Assembly: GCF_020873915.1 (NCBI RefSeq)
Contig: NZ_JAHWGP010000021.1
Location: 62,001 to 126,000 of the forward strand
Reading direction: 5' to 3'
Source: Streptomyces sp. DH5
GTDB taxonomy: Bacteria > Actinomycetota > Actinomycetes > Streptomycetales > Streptomycetaceae
DNA length: 64,000 nucleotides
Notes under the pieces: model-generated
The model's database searches: none
What the model was told of the DNA's origin: nothing
What the model saw: only the letters and a program-made list of their open reading frames with translations
Position numbers and translations under genes: made by a program
Shown here: positions 53,001-64,000 of the stretch, piece after piece
Layout of the letters: each line of letters starts with the position of its first letter
Position numbering within the stretch: the first letter of the stretch is position 1

Positions 53001-53843
53001 GCGACGGACGATGTCCTCGTAGGCCTGCCAGAACTCGAAGAAGTTCAGCGTCTCGGCCTTCTTGATGGCCGCGACGACGAGCTGGCGGTCGCCGTTGGGC
53101 TTGACCAGGTCGATGGCCAGACCGAGGTTGACGTGCTCCGGCTTCACCAGGGTCGGCTTGCCGTCCACCCGGGCGAAGGAGTGGTTCATCGCCGGCATGG
53201 CCTTGATGGCCTGCACCATCGCGTAGCCGATGAGGTGCGTGAAGGAGATCTTCCCGCCCCGGGCCCGCTTCAGGTGGTTGTTGATGACGATGCGGTTGTC
53301 GAACAGCAGCTTCACCGGGACCGCGCGCACGGACGTGGCCGTGGGCAGCTCCAGGGAGGCGTCCATGTTCTTCGCCACGGCGGCGGACGGGCCGCGCAGG
53401 GTCACCTGCTCGGGGCCGGCCTTCGCCTCGCCGGCGGGCTCCGCCTTGGGCTTGGCCTCGGCCTTCGGCTTCGCCGGGGCGGGCTTCGCGGCAGGCTGCG
53501 CGGGCGCGGCGGCCTTCGCCGGAGCGGCGGGCGCCGCGGCGGCGGGTGCCGGCGCGGCGGCAGCGGGCTGCGCGGGCGCGGCAGGCCGGTCCGGGGACGG
53601 GGCGGAGGTTCCCGCGGCCCCCGCGGCCGCGTTACCCGCCGGTGCCGAGGTCGCAGGCGCGCCCGGCTTGTAGTCGGCGAAGAAGTCCCACCAGGCTCGG
53701 TCCACCGAGTTCGGGTCCTGGAGGTACTGCTGGTAGATCTCGTCGACGAGCCATTCGTTGGCACCGAAGGCCGCAGCGGGGTTCTTGCCCGCTTGGTCGG
53801 TGTCGGTCGAGATGCTCGAGTTACTGGGGGACTGTGGCGACAC
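50052..53843 (-). CDS. kgd: Multifunctional 2-oxoglutarate metabolism enzyme (E1 with fused E2 domain)
   Basis: A 1263-residue actinobacterial 2-oxoglutarate dehydrogenase component of the TCA cycle. The order is: N-terminal E1-type helix ([27 protein letters not shown]), an Ala/Pro linker (about 57-145), an E2 acyltransferase domain ([37 protein letters not shown] with the catalytic His), then the thiamine diphosphate E1 domain ([38 protein letters not shown]). There is no lipoyl domain, as in Corynebacterium OdhA and Mycobacterium Kgd, which use the lipoyl domain of pyruvate dehydrogenase E2. Regulation by an FHA protein (GarA/OdhI) is expected but not encoded here. It starts with GTG at 53843. 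Confidence 0.95.
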   Translation of the reverse strand: MSPQSPSNSSISTDTDQAGKNPAAAFGANEWLVDEIYQQYLQDPNSVDRAWWDFFADYKPGAPATSAPAGNAAAGAAGTSAPSPDRPAAPAQPAAAAPAPAAAAPAAPAKAAAPAQPAAKPAPAKPKAEAKPKAEPAGEAKAGPEQVTLRGPSAAVAKNMDASLELPTATSVRAVPVKLLFDNRIVINNHLKRARGGKISFTHLIGYAMVQAIKAMPAMNHSFARVDGKPTLVKPEHVNLGLAIDLVKPNGDRQLVVAAIKKAETLNFFEFWQAYEDIVRRARDNKLTMDDFTGVTVSLTNPGGLGTVHSVPRLMPGQSVILGVGSMDYPAEFQGTSQDTLNKLGISKVMTLTSTYDHRVIQGAASGEFLRQVANLLLGENDFYDEIFEALRIPYEPVRWLKDIDASHDDDVTKAARVFELIHSYRVRGHVMADTDPLEYRQRKHPDLDIVEHGLTLWDLEREFAVGGFAGKSLMKLRDILGVLRDSYCRTTGVEFMHIQDPKQRKWIQDRIERSHTKPEREEQLRILRRLNAAEAFETFLQTKYVGQKRFSLEGGESVIPLLDAVLDSAAESRLDEVVIGMAHRGRLNVLANIVGKSYAQIFREFEGNLDPKSMHGSGDVKYHLGAEGTFTGLDGEQIKVSLVANPSHLEAVDPVLEGVARAKQDIIGKGGTDFTVLPVAIHGDAAFAGQGVVAETLNMSQLRGYRTGGTVHIVINNQVGFTAAPESSRSSMYATDVARMIEAPIFHVNGDDPEAVVRVARLAFEFRQAFNKDVVIDLICYRRRGHNESDNPAFTQPLMYDLIDKKRSVRKLYTESLIGRGDITLEEAEQALQDYQGQLEKVFTEVREATSQPASVESSDPQAEFPVAVNTAVTTEIVKRIAESQVNVPDHITVHPRLLPQLQRRATMVEDGTIDWGMGETLAFGSLLLEGVPVRLAGQDSQRGTFGQRHAVIIDRSTGDEYTPLQYLSEDQGRLNVYNSLLSEYAAMGFEYGYSLARPDALVLWEAQFGDFVNGAQTVVDEFISSAEQKWAQTSGVVLLLPHGYEGQGPDHSSARPERFLQLCAQNNMTVAMPTSPANYFHLLRWQVHNPHHKPLVVFTPKSMLRLKAAASTAEEFTTGQFRPVIGDTSVDPAAVKKVVFTAGKVYYDLDAERKKRGTTDTAIIRIERLYPLPGAELQAEIKKYPNAEKYLWAQEEPANQGAWPFIALNLIDHLDLAVGADLPHAERLRRISRPHGSSPAVGSAKRHQAEQEQLVREVFEA

Positions 53844-54134
53844 GGCGTCAACCGCCCTCTTCCGCTTCGCAAGATGATGGACAGCGGAAATAAAGGCTAC
53901 GCCCCCGAGCGCGAGAAGGTCAGGCCGGGCCCGTTCATCGTCGCGTAAGTCACATCCACACGGGTGTTTCGGCGCATGAAATGGCGGGAAACAAGCAGGG
54001 TTTCGGTTCTTCCGGCGGCTTTCGGCATCGCTCGGCCGGGGCTCGGCGCGCAGTTCGCGCGGGCCCGTGCCTGATCACGCGTGTCCGCCGGCGCGGACAC
54101 GGATGGATCTTGTGGCTCCGCTTCGAACTTTACG

Positions 54135-55247
54135 TCAACTTGGTACGGACGGAGTTCCCGGAAGAGTGATGAGAATGCGGCAGCCCCGCTCGGATTCGGC
54201 CACTCCGATCCGGCCGCCGTGCAGATCCACGGCCCAGCGGGCGATCGCCAGGCCGAGACCGGTGCCGCCGTCGCTGCCCGGGCCGTGCGGCCGGTTGACG
54301 TTGCCGCGGTTGAACCGCTCGAAGACCCGGTGCCACTCGGTGCGCGGAATGCCCGGCCCCTCGTCCAGCACCTCCAGCTCCAGCGAGTCCGGCCGGTCGC
54401 CCCGCCGTGCCCGGACCGTCACCCGGCCGTGCGGCGGGCTGTGCTTGACCGCGTTGTCGATCAGGTTGGCGACGACCTGGTGGATGCGCTCCGGATCGGC
54501 GTGGGCGGTGAGCTCCGGCGGCGACACGTCGAGGTGCAGATGGACGTCCGTACGGGTGTGGCTGCCGGAGCCGGAGGCCATGTCCGGGCGGGCGGAGGCG
54601 AGCATGTTGGCCTCCTTGAGCACGCCCGACAGGTACGGCCACACCTCGAAGCGGCGCTTCTTCAGCGGCACGACCCCGTTGTCCAGGCGGGAGAGGTCGA
54701 GCAGCGTCTCCACCAGGCGTCCCAGCCGCTCGGTCTGCTTCAGGGCCGTGCGCATCGTCTCGGGGTCGGCCCGGGTGACGCCGTCGACGATGTTCTCCAG
54801 CACGGCGCGCAGCCCCGCGATGGGGGTGCGCAGCTCGTGCGAGACGTTGGCCACCAGTTCCTTGCGCTGGCGGTCCTGCGCCTCCAGTTCGTCCGCCATG
54901 ACGTTGATCGTCTCGGCCAGGTCGCCCAGCTCGTCCCGGCGGTTCTCCCGCACCCGGCGGGTGTAGTCGCCGTGCGAGATGGAGCGGGCCACGGCGTTCA
55001 TGTCGTCCAGCGGCGCGGTGAGCGAGTGCGCCACGAACTGCGTGATGAGCAGGGTGGCGATCATCGAGAAGACCGTGATGAAGCGCAGTTCCGTCTTGGT
55101 GTGCACGGCGATCACCGACAGCCCGGTGGTGATCAGGACCGAGACGACGACGAGGGCGCCGAGTTTGGTCTTGATCGAGAACGGGCGTACGCCACCCCAG
55201 GGCCACGAGTCCCGGGGGCGCCCGCGTCCGGCCGGCCCGCCGCTCAT
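54135..55247 (-). CDS. Two-component sensor histidine kinase
   Basis: A 370-residue kinase. After a polar N-terminus, two membrane helices (GALVVVSVLITTGLSVIAV and FITVFSMIATLLITQFVA) lie very close together, leaving almost no extracytoplasmic sensor loop. A HAMP segment follows (HSLTAPLDDMNAVARSISHGDYTRR), then HisKA with VSHELRTPIAG (phospho-acceptor His137) and HATPase boxes NLIDNAVKHSP, DEGPGIP and GTGLGLAIA. The short loop suggests sensing within the membrane or from inside. The ATG at 55247 overlaps the response-regulator stop by four bases. The stimulus is unknown. Confidence 0.93.
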   Translation of the reverse strand: MSGGPAGRGRPRDSWPWGGVRPFSIKTKLGALVVVSVLITTGLSVIAVHTKTELRFITVFSMIATLLITQFVAHSLTAPLDDMNAVARSISHGDYTRRVRENRRDELGDLAETINVMADELEAQDRQRKELVANVSHELRTPIAGLRAVLENIVDGVTRADPETMRTALKQTERLGRLVETLLDLSRLDNGVVPLKKRRFEVWPYLSGVLKEANMLASARPDMASGSGSHTRTDVHLHLDVSPPELTAHADPERIHQVVANLIDNAVKHSPPHGRVTVRARRGDRPDSLELEVLDEGPGIPRTEWHRVFERFNRGNVNRPHGPGSDGGTGLGLAIARWAVDLHGGRIGVAESERGCRILITLPGTPSVPS

Positions 55248-55984
55248 GGCGTCGGCGTCTCCAGGGCGTAGCCCACACCGTGCACGGTGCGGATCCGCTC
55301 GGCGCCGATCTTCCGGCGCAGTGCCTTGATGTGGCTGTCGACGGTGCGGGTTCCGGAGGCGTCCGCCCAGTCCCACACCTCGGCCAGCAGCTGCTCGCGG
55401 GAGAGCACCGCGCGGGGCGTGTTCGCCAGGCAGACCAGCAGGTCGAACTCGGTGGGCGTCAGGTGGACGTCCTCGCTGCGCACCCGCACCCTGCGCTGCG
55501 CGTGGTCGATCTCCAGTTCGCCCAGGCGCAGGACGCCGCTGCGCGGGGTGGTGGCCGCGAGGGCCGCCCGCTCCATGCGACGCAGCAGCACGTGCACGCG
55601 CGCCGCCAGCTCCCGCATGGAGAACGGCTTGGTCATGTAGTCGTCGGCGCCGACGCCGAGACCCACCAGCATGTCCGTCTCGTCGTCCCGCGCGGTGAGC
55701 ATCATGACCGGCACCGGCCGCTGGGCCTGCACGCGCCGGCAGACCTCCAGGCCGTCGAAGCCGGGCAGCATGATGTCGAGGATCAGCAGGTCGGGCTGCC
55801 AGGCCTCCGCCGTGTCCACCGCGGACGGGCCGTCGCCCGCCGTTTGCACCAGGAACCCTTCGGCGCGCAGGCGGGTCGCGATGGCGTCCACGATCGTCGC
55901 GTCGTCCTCGACCACGAGGATCCGGCGCTGTGCGCCCGGTGTGGTCGCCGCCGTGCCGTTGTGGGAGGTCTGTGTCTGCTCCAT
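55244..55984 (-). CDS. OmpR-family response regulator
   Basis: A 246-residue regulator that pairs with the overlapping sensor kinase. The receiver has the acidic pair in VVEDDATIV, phospho-acceptor Asp70 in LLILDIMLPGFDG, and the conserved Thr/Lys in MLTARDD and MTKPFS. The OmpR winged helix spans about residues 150-240 (LTPTEFDLLVCLANTPRAVLSREQLL, RTVDSHIKALRRKIG). The ATG at 55984, with GGGGCGGG upstream, gives the normal length; an ORF extension to 56044 is unlikely. Target genes are unknown. Confidence 0.94.
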   Translation of the reverse strand: MEQTQTSHNGTAATTPGAQRRILVVEDDATIVDAIATRLRAEGFLVQTAGDGPSAVDTAEAWQPDLLILDIMLPGFDGLEVCRRVQAQRPVPVMMLTARDDETDMLVGLGVGADDYMTKPFSMRELAARVHVLLRRMERAALAATTPRSGVLRLGELEIDHAQRRVRVRSEDVHLTPTEFDLLVCLANTPRAVLSREQLLAEVWDWADASGTRTVDSHIKALRRKIGAERIRTVHGVGYALETPTP

Positions 55985-56110
55985 CGCCCGCCCCTGAGGT
56001 GTGCTTTTTCCGGATTCCGTGGGGTGAATCCGTCGTCTGCGCATCGCTGCGATCGACGCTTGAATGATCCGTGTCAGGGCAGCAGCGTACGGGGATGCAC
56101 CTCGCCTTTG

Positions 56111-56800
56111 CTATCCAGGGCTGATGCCGATGTGGACGACGTCCGGAACGCCCCGGGCAACGGGGATCTCTTCGGTACGCACCTGCCGGAACCCGGCATT
56201 CCGCAAGGTTCCCTCGAATTCCGGGGACGGCCTCGCGGACCAGACCGCGAGTACTCCGCCCGGATTCAACACTCTTGCGCACGCCTTGAGTCCGGCCTGC
56301 GCATAGAGTCCCCGGTTGTCCTCGGTGACGGTCCAGTCGGGCCCGTTGTCGATATCGAGGCACAGCGCGTCGAACGTGTCGGACGTCTCGTTGACGTAGG
56401 CGACGAGATCCGTCTCGACGATGTCCGTGCGGGGGTCGGCGAGGGCCCGCGCGGAGAGTTCCGACAGCGGTCCGGAGCGGTGCCATGCGATGACGGCCGG
56501 CTCGCGTTCCACCACGGTGATCCGGGCCCACCGGGGCTGCCCCGCCGCGTGGGCGAGCGAGAAGCCGACCCCGAGTCCCCCGATCAGCACCCGCGGGCTC
56601 GTCACGCGGGTGTCGAGGGCGGCCAGGGCGGCGTCGACCAGCCGCCGTTCCGACCGGCCGTCGGAGGTGTCCATCAGGAAGCAGCCGTTGGCGATGATCT
56701 GCAGCAGGCCACCGTGCCTGCGCAGCACGACCTCGCCGTACGGGCCCTCGCGGCGGTCCAGGACCTCGGGAGGCTCGGGAATGTCGTAGGGGGTGGGCAT
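56111..56800 (-). CDS. Spermidine synthase-like methyltransferase-fold protein
   Basis: A 229-residue protein of the spermine/spermidine synthase-like Rossmann family: VLIGGLGVGFSLAHAAGQP (nucleotide loop), ITVVEREPAVIAWHRSG, DALCLDIDNGPDWTV and a C-terminal NPGGVLAVWSARPSPEFE. It is shorter than true polyamine synthases and lacks their N-terminal beta domain, so the reaction is not assigned. It is divergent from lon over 151 bases, sharing the intergenic region that contains the HAIR-like site. Confidence 0.82.
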   Translation of the reverse strand: MPTPYDIPEPPEVLDRREGPYGEVVLRRHGGLLQIIANGCFLMDTSDGRSERRLVDAALAALDTRVTSPRVLIGGLGVGFSLAHAAGQPRWARITVVEREPAVIAWHRSGPLSELSARALADPRTDIVETDLVAYVNETSDTFDALCLDIDNGPDWTVTEDNRGLYAQAGLKACARVLNPGGVLAVWSARPSPEFEGTLRNAGFRQVRTEEIPVARGVPDVVHIGISPG

Positions 56801-56908
56801 GCGTTCATCCTGGCAGTCGCCGTTCCGCGGTGGCCGGGGGCTCCGGGACCCCGCAGCGGTGATCGCTGAGAGCGAACGCGTCCCCGGGAACATTCGGCGG
56901 CTCCCCTG

Positions 56909-56930
56909 CATTGAGTCGGCATAGCTCAAC
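56909..56930. promoter_or_regulatory. HAIR-like HspR operator upstream of lon
   Basis: ATTGAGT (56910-56916) and GCTCAAC (56924-56930) are separated by seven bases. Compared with CTTGAGT-N7-ACTCAAG this gives 11 of 14 matches with exact spacing, 22 bases before the lon start. Lon is a known HspR target in Streptomyces. Confidence 0.75.
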
Positions 56931-56951
56931 TTGACTGCCGAAGGGGAGATC

Positions 56952-59366
<2,415 letters not shown>

Positions 59367-59437
59367 CGGGGGCGGCCGGGCGGAGGGTCCGGGACCCGTG
59401 AGGGGGATGCTGTCGGTCAGTCCGGGCCCTCGCGTGA

Positions 59438-59478
59438 CGTCGGCTCCCAGGACCCGGTTGTGGTCTTGGGGGCCGACG
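59438..59478 (+). terminator. Hairpin terminator after lon
   Basis: Arms 59438-59454 and 59462-59478 pair over 17 bases with two mismatches around a 7-base loop. The rest of the 344-base lon to lysozyme gap (59367-59710) shows no gene. Confidence 0.7.
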
Positions 59479-59710
59479 TCGTTCGGGGAGGGTGTCGAGG
59501 TCGATGCGGCCGGCAGGGCTGGGTGAGGTTCCGGCGGAGACAGCGCGGGTGGCGCGGGCGGCCTTCCCGGAGGGCAGCCCGGCGATCCGGGTGCGTGACG
59601 GGCCGGGTCCGTCGTTCGGCGACGGGCGGTTCGCGGATCTGTTCCCGGTTCGGGGGAGGCCTGCCTTCCGTGAGGGGGACCCGGGCCCTCCAGCGCTGCC
59701 GGGGAGGGGC

Positions 59711-60535
59711 TCAGCCGGCCGCGAAGGTGCGCAGCCCGTCGAGGGTGCCGTTGAAGCGGTCGTGGTCGCCGACGGTCGGGCCGGTCGAGGTGTACTGCCA
59801 CATCGTGTACGTGCTCCAGCCGGCGGGCAGTTCGCCCACGGTGGAGGCGTATCGGGCCACCCACAGGGGAGTGGTGGCGGCGAAGCCGGAGTAGTTGCCG
59901 GTGCACTGTTTCCACCAGCTGGTCGCCGTGTAGATGACGGCGTCACGGCCGGTGCGGGCCCGGTACCGGTCCAGGAAGTCGCGGATCCAGCTCACCATCG
60001 AGGCCGCGGACTTGCCGTAGCAGTCGTCGCCGTACGGGTTCCACTCGATGTCCAGCACGCCCGGCAGGGTCCGTCCGTCGGCGGACCAGGCGCCGCCGCG
60101 GTCCACGAAGTAGTCGGCCTGGGCTGCGCCGCTCGCGGTGTCGGGGGTCGCGAAGTGGTACGCGCCGCGGACCATGCCGACGTCGTAGGAGCCGTCGTAC
60201 TGCTGGGCGTGGTACGGGTTGGTGTAGTACGTGCCCTCCGTGGCCTTGACGTAGGCCCATCGGACCCCGCTGTTCCACAGGGTCGTCCAGGCCACCTCGC
60301 CCTGGTGGCTGGAGACGTCCACGCCCTCCGTCTGGGTGGAGCGGGCGGTGGGGACGCCGCCCTGGCCGTCGTGGGCGACGACGCCCATGCCCATGTGGGC
60401 GGAGCCGCGCGGCGGGAGCGTGGGTGAGGAGCCGTCCGCGGCGGCGGTGCCGGGGAGGGTGAGGGCCGCGAGCAGGACCGCTCCGGCGGCCGGGAGCGCG
60501 GACATTCGGGTGAGGCGGGATCTGTGCACAGGCAT
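59711..60535 (-). CDS. Secreted GH25 lysozyme
   Basis: A 274-residue extracellular muramidase. A Sec signal peptide (about residues 1-33, MPVHRSRLTRMSALPAAGAV, cleavage near TAAA) precedes a Gly/Ser segment and the glycosidase family 25 domain. Active-site features are EGVDVSSHQGEVAW, WAYVKATEGTYYTNP, GVLDIEWNPYG (the DIE catalytic acid pair) and MWQYTSTGP. The ATG at 60535 has GGAGATGCGTC upstream. There is no cell-wall-binding module. It is divergent from a MarR regulator at 230 bases. Confidence 0.92.
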   Translation of the reverse strand: MPVHRSRLTRMSALPAAGAVLLAALTLPGTAAADGSSPTLPPRGSAHMGMGVVAHDGQGGVPTARSTQTEGVDVSSHQGEVAWTTLWNSGVRWAYVKATEGTYYTNPYHAQQYDGSYDVGMVRGAYHFATPDTASGAAQADYFVDRGGAWSADGRTLPGVLDIEWNPYGDDCYGKSAASMVSWIRDFLDRYRARTGRDAVIYTATSWWKQCTGNYSGFAATTPLWVARYASTVGELPAGWSTYTMWQYTSTGPTVGDHDRFNGTLDGLRTFAAG

Positions 60536-60764
60536 GACGCATCTCCGAAAGGTCGGTGGGGGCGAACCCGGAATGTGACCCACATCCCATGTAGTGGGCA
60601 TGCCACGTAATCGCCTGGTAGAGACAGGACACGCGGATCACGACGGCGGGCGGAACGGCCGCGCGCTGCCGTTGGTCTACGCCTGCGAAATACTGGTGGA
60701 GCCGCGGCGGCGTCGCCACTTGGCGGGACACGCATCGAACGGGAAGACCGAGGCAGGGGCAGAC

Positions 60765-61259
60765 GTGCACGAAGACGGAAACGGCGGCGGGGACCGGGCC
60801 GGCTCCCCAGGACCCGAGCCCGATGTGGAGCAGCCCGGATTCCTCGCGCTGGAACGCGAGTTGACCCTCCTGCTGCGGCGCGCACGGGCCAGCCAGGGGG
60901 AGATGGCCCGCGCCGTCCACCCCGGCCTGGAGCCGTCCGCCTACGGGTTGCTGGTCCGTCTGGATGAGTGCGGCCGGCAGCGGGCCACCGAGCTCGCCGG
61001 CTACATCGGCGTCGGCAAGGCGACGATGTCCCGCCAGCTGCGCGCGCTGGAGGAGCTCGGCCTCGTCGGCCGCGAGCCGGACCCCGCCGACGGCCGTGCC
61101 TGGCTGGTCGCCCTCACCGACGAGGGGCGGCGGCGGGTGGGCGTGGTCCGCGAGGCCCGCCGCGCGCGGTACGCCGGCCGGCTCGCCGACTGGGACCCGG
61201 CGGAGGTCACCGAACTGGCCCGGCTGCTGAACCAGCTGAACCGGGGGACGGAGAGGTGA
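60765..61259 (+). CDS. MarR-family transcriptional regulator
   Basis: A 164-residue winged-helix repressor. The fold is complete: LALERELTLLLRRARASQGE, LLVRLDECGRQRATELAGYIGVGKATMSRQLRALEELGLVGRE (recognition helix and wing) and ALTDEGRRRVGVVRE. I chose the GTG at 60765 with GGCAGGGGC upstream; the frame is open upstream to 60594 but is low-complexity. It is divergent from the lysozyme gene, which could be a target, and convergent with the phosphatase gene. The ligand is unknown. Confidence 0.87.
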   Translation: MHEDGNGGGDRAGSPGPEPDVEQPGFLALERELTLLLRRARASQGEMARAVHPGLEPSAYGLLVRLDECGRQRATELAGYIGVGKATMSRQLRALEELGLVGREPDPADGRAWLVALTDEGRRRVGVVREARRARYAGRLADWDPAEVTELARLLNQLNRGTER

Positions 61260-61287
61260 CCGGGCGGGTCACGGCCGCGGAGCGCCG

Positions 61288-62082
61288 CTACCGGGATGCC
61301 AGCTCCACGTAGACCACCGTCGCGTCGTCGTGCGTCTTGCCCCGGCGCGGCGCCTCCCGTTCCGCGTCCGCACGCTCCAGCGCCCGCACGCGGTCCACGA
61401 GGGACTGCGGCCCCTCCGCGCGGACCAGGGCGAGGCAGTCCGCCCAGTCGCCCCGGTGGAACCTCTCCACCCAGCGGGCCGCACCGTCCGTCAGCGCCGT
61501 CAGGGTGCGCACCTCGCCGCGCGGCAGCGAACCGGTGACCGCGCGGGAGGCCACCGAAGGGTCCGCCGCCGCGGTGAAGAAGCCGCCCTCCCTGTTGCGC
61601 AGCGTGCCGTCCACCAGGGCGTGGGTGGCCAGCGCCGACCGCGGCAGCCGGTCCAGCCGGTCGTCACGGAGCGGGGTGACCACCCCGTCGGGCGACTCGG
61701 CCAGCAGCACCGAGTCGGACAGCACCAGGTACTCCACCGAGACCGGTGACCAGCGGGCCAGCACCACCGTTGCCTGAGGCGTGCGAGGGTGAGAAAGGTC
61801 ACAGGTTGCCGCGTGGCCGTCGGCGGTACGCGCGAGGGCGAGGGACAGCGTCTCCGGGAGGGGAACATCCGGCAGGGAAACGGTCAGTTCGGTCAGCGCG
61901 CCGCCCAGCCGGGAGGTGAACCACGGGACCGAATGCAGACAGCCGCCCCCGTCGCCCGGCGGCGTCACCCCGTCCAGCACCACGAGCGAGCCTCCCTGCC
62001 CGGAAGCAGGGAGGGCTACGCCCGCGAAGTCCTCGTTGGGGCGGCCCGGGTCACCGGGTTCCGAAACAAGCTCCGTACGCAT
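61288..62082 (-). CDS. PP2C-family protein phosphatase
   Basis: A 264-residue serine/threonine phosphatase domain. Metal-binding aspartates are visible in GRPNEDFAG, VVLDGVTPPG and the C-terminal THDDATVVYVEL. The middle block VLARWSPVSVEYLVLSDSVLLAE is the beta-sandwich core. There is no regulatory or membrane domain. The ATG at 62082 matches the family N-terminus (SEPGDPGRPNEDF). Targets are unknown. It is divergent from the large sensor kinase gene, with which it may act. Confidence 0.83.
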   Translation of the reverse strand: MRTELVSEPGDPGRPNEDFAGVALPASGQGGSLVVLDGVTPPGDGGGCLHSVPWFTSRLGGALTELTVSLPDVPLPETLSLALARTADGHAATCDLSHPRTPQATVVLARWSPVSVEYLVLSDSVLLAESPDGVVTPLRDDRLDRLPRSALATHALVDGTLRNREGGFFTAAADPSVASRAVTGSLPRGEVRTLTALTDGAARWVERFHRGDWADCLALVRAEGPQSLVDRVRALERADAEREAPRRGKTHDDATVVYVELASR

Positions 62083-62478
62083 CCGGCCAGTCTGCACGAG
62101 CTCTCCACAAGGACCGCAGGAGACCGGCAACGGTCCCCGGATCCCCGCAGTCATGCAGGTCAGACGCCTGATTTGGGGGGTAATGAAGTACTCCGGGAAG
62201 GCGTGGCGGCGAATCCTGCCACCGCCCGCCGCGGACGTCCAACCGGCCTGCCGCGCCGGACGGCTGTACGAGCCGACGGAACTTGCTCCCCAACTCACCT
62301 CCGGGGTTCACTCCTTCGAGTGGCGGGTCAGGTGATGCGCATCCACTGTCCACGGGCACTGGGAGGGTCGGGGAGCGACGGGGGCGCCTCGCTGCCCGAG
62401 CACGGTCAGCCGCTCGGGACGAACGCCCGCACCCGTTGACGGAGCGTCACCCGGGCCCACGGGTATCACGAGTCAGGA
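62083..62478. other. Divergent spacer between phosphatase and sensor kinase genes
   Basis: No gene is supported in these 396 bases. An AT-richer patch around 62160-62200 (GATTTGGGGGGTAATGAAGT) may carry a promoter. No strong inverted repeat was seen. Confidence 0.55.
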
Positions 62479-64000
62479 ATGCGAGCACCGGTGCAGAAGA
62501 CGCGGCCTCGTCGCAAAGGCAAGCAGACGGCTTCCGAGGGGGACGCGGAGCAGAAGCCCACCGTCGGCAGGGGCCGCCCCACCCACGTACGCAACCGGCT
62601 CATCGTCGCCGTGGCCGTGGTGGCCGCCGCGATAGCCGGAGCCGGGGCGCCCTCCGTGATCGCCGCCTCCGGGCAGCTCAGCGACTCCCAGAACCTGGTG
62701 ACGCTGGCCGAGCGCACCGAGGACGCCCTCGCGCTCGCCCACTCCCTCGCCGACGAGCGGGACGAGGTCGTCCCCTACATCGCGGCAGGCCGCCCCAAGA
62801 CCGAGGCGCCCTCCGAGGAGCACAGCGCCCGGGTCGACCGGCAGGTCGAGGAGCTGCGCGCCGACGCCGACACCTCGGAGGCGCTGCGCGAGGAACTCGA
62901 CGCCGTCGCGACCGTGCGGAGAGCGGCGCTCACCGGGAAGAGCAGCGCGCTCGAGGCGCACCAGGCGTACTCCACCGTCGTCACCCAGCTGCACCGGCTC
63001 GCCGGCCGGCTGGCGGAGCGGACCCCGCCCCGGGCGGGCTCCGGTGCCCACGCCTTCGCCGAGCTGGACGCCGCCGTCCAGCAGGCCGCCGCCACCCGCG
63101 GACTGCTGCTCGCGGCGCTCGCCGTGCCGCGCGGCACCGAGACCGTGATCGACCCGATCACCGGCCTGCCCACCACGTCCACCTCCTCCTCGGACGCCGA
63201 CACGGAGCTGCGCGACGAGCTGACCGCCGCCGCGCTCCAGGCCCGGCTGCGCTCCGACGCGGCCCTCGCCGACTTCCGCGAGGCCGCGCCCCGGAGCGCC
63301 CGCGCCTCCTACGACACCACGGTCAACGGCCCCGAGGTCGACTCCGCCGACAAGTACCTCGCGCGCCTCACCGACAAGCCGACCCTCTCCGACTCCGAAC
63401 TCGACACCAGCACCAAGAAGCTGCGGGCCGCGCTCACCGCGCGGATCGAGACGATGCGCGGAGTGGAGTTCGCGCTCTTCGACCAGCGCACCAAGGACCT
63501 CGCCCAGCTCCGCGACGACGACGTCACCGAACTGGAGATCCGGATCGCCGTCCTCGGCGCCCTGATGCTGCTCGCGGTCGGCGTCGCCACGGCGATGGCC
63601 CGCACGCTCACCCGCCCGCTGTCCGTGCTGCGCCGGGGCTCGGCCCGACTCGCCGAGGCGGAGGACCCCAGCGGTCAGGAACCGGTCGCCTTCACCGGCC
63701 GCAACGACGAGTTCGCCCAGGTCGTCCGCTCCGTCAACGCCCTGCACGCGCACGCCGCCCGGCTCGCCGAGCGGATCGCCACCCTGGAGGCCGACCGCAA
63801 GCACCTCGTCGGCCAGCGGCAGAAGATGGCCGACGCGCGCGAGGAACTGCGCACCGAACTCGCCGAGTCGACGGCCCACCTGGAGCGGCTGCGCGCCGGC
63901 ATCGGCGGCACCTTCGTCAACCTCGCGCTGCGCACCCTCGGGCTGGTGGAGCGCCAGCTCGGCGTGATCGAGAGCCTCGAGGAGCGCGAGGACGACCCCG
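62479..64000 (+). CDS. Nitrate/nitrite-sensor-type membrane histidine kinase, 3' end outside window
   Basis: The visible 507 residues start with ATG at 62479 (GTG 62491 possible). A basic cytoplasmic head is followed by membrane helix 1 (about 41-62, LIVAVAVVAAAIAGAGAPSVI). About 290 extracytoplasmic residues come next, in the pattern of nitrate/nitrite-sensing (NIT) domains (LVTLAERTEDALALAHSLADERDEVVPYIAAG). Helix 2 lies at about 353-374, then HAMP (LTRPLSVLRRGSARLAEAEDP) and a coiled coil. The kinase ATPase domain would lie beyond the window. The type is shared with conservon (cvn) kinases of Streptomyces, but no roadblock or GTPase partners can be seen. The actual ligand is unknown. Confidence 0.83.
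   Translation, partial: MRAPVQKTRPRRKGKQTASEGDAEQKPTVGRGRPTHVRNRLIVAVAVVAAAIAGAGAPSVIAASGQLSDSQNLVTLAERTEDALALAHSLADERDEVVPYIAAGRPKTEAPSEEHSARVDRQVEELRADADTSEALREELDAVATVRRAALTGKSSALEAHQAYSTVVTQLHRLAGRLAERTPPRAGSGAHAFAELDAAVQQAAATRGLLLAALAVPRGTETVIDPITGLPTTSTSSSDADTELRDELTAAALQARLRSDAALADFREAAPRSARASYDTTVNGPEVDSADKYLARLTDKPTLSDSELDTSTKKLRAALTARIETMRGVEFALFDQRTKDLAQLRDDDVTELEIRIAVLGALMLLAVGVATAMARTLTRPLSVLRRGSARLAEAEDPSGQEPVAFTGRNDEFAQVVRSVNALHAHAARLAERIATLEADRKHLVGQRQKMADAREELRTELAESTAHLERLRAGIGGTFVNLALRTLGLVERQLGVIESLEEREDDP

Noticed and set aside
53897-54100. 67-codon minus-strand frame between the sensor kinase and kgd genes
   Set aside because: No ribosome-binding site, weak codon pattern and no recognisable feature; it lies in the kgd promoter region.
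56886-56912. Possible SigR promoter (GGGAAC) upstream of lon
   Set aside because: The lon gene is a plausible SigR target, but no GTT lies 18-19 bases downstream; the nearest triplets are ATT and TTG.
61916-62335. 139-codon plus-strand frame between the phosphatase and kinase genes
   Set aside because: Its first part is antisense to the phosphatase coding start and the rest has atypical codon use.

Overview
The window is high-GC actinobacterial DNA and almost certainly a Streptomyces chromosome. Third-position GC is extreme, GTG and TTG starts are common, and the marker genes run in the order known from the S. coelicolor core around SCO5215-SCO5289: sigR-rsrA, epi-isozizaene synthase-cyp170A1, nrdABS, dasR, nagB, wblE, sigH, eshA, sodN-sodX, malic enzyme, kgd and lon. 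Locus names are from memory; no database was searched. It is not S. coelicolor itself, because several intervals differ, most clearly dasR-nagB.

Layout. Bases 1-7300 hold an SRAP protein end, a hydrolase, the thiol-stress switch sigR-rsrA with a visible sigR autoregulatory promoter, two paired HD-domain membrane proteins, a TPR protein and peptide deformylase. Bases 7500-10000 hold the two-gene albaflavenone pathway. Bases 10000-15000 hold class Ia ribonucleotide reductase nrdA-nrdB-nrdS behind an adenosylcobalamin riboswitch, with a small membrane gene antisense inside it. Bases 15000-19200 hold a monocarboxylate symporter pair, then dasR and nagB with three dre-like operators but no dasABC transporter genes. 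Bases 19400-25000 are regulatory: a PdtaS-type kinase convergent with wblE, a lipid kinase, and the anti-sigma/sigma pair prsH-sigH. A broken gene lies at 25300.

Bases 25800-34300 hold a PLP enzyme, a phage-endolysin-like amidase, a Family 2B encapsulin shell gene (eshA) with a polyprenyl synthase as probable cargo, an acetyltransferase, a SLOG-like protein and a solitary cytochrome oxidase subunit I. Bases 34300-40600 are small accessory genes plus the nickel superoxide dismutase pair. Bases 40585-46300 hold an amino-acid ABC importer, a malic enzyme and a dehydrogenase. Bases 46345-49160 hold two small regulated modules: an HTH/Clp-N pair with a leaderless operator-promoter, and a PadR/DUF4097 pair. 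A 700-base G-rich repetitive spacer follows. Bases 49800-64000 hold kgd, a two-component pair, lon with a HAIR-like site, a secreted GH25 lysozyme, a MarR regulator, a PP2C phosphatase and the start of a large sensor kinase.

Much of the window serves redox and protein-stress control (SigR/RsrA, SigH/PrsH, WblE, SodN, Lon) and the link between nutrient state and development (DasR/NagB, cobalamin-controlled nucleotide reduction). The least characterised pieces are the encapsulin neighbourhood, the HTH/Clp-N module and the repetitive spacer.
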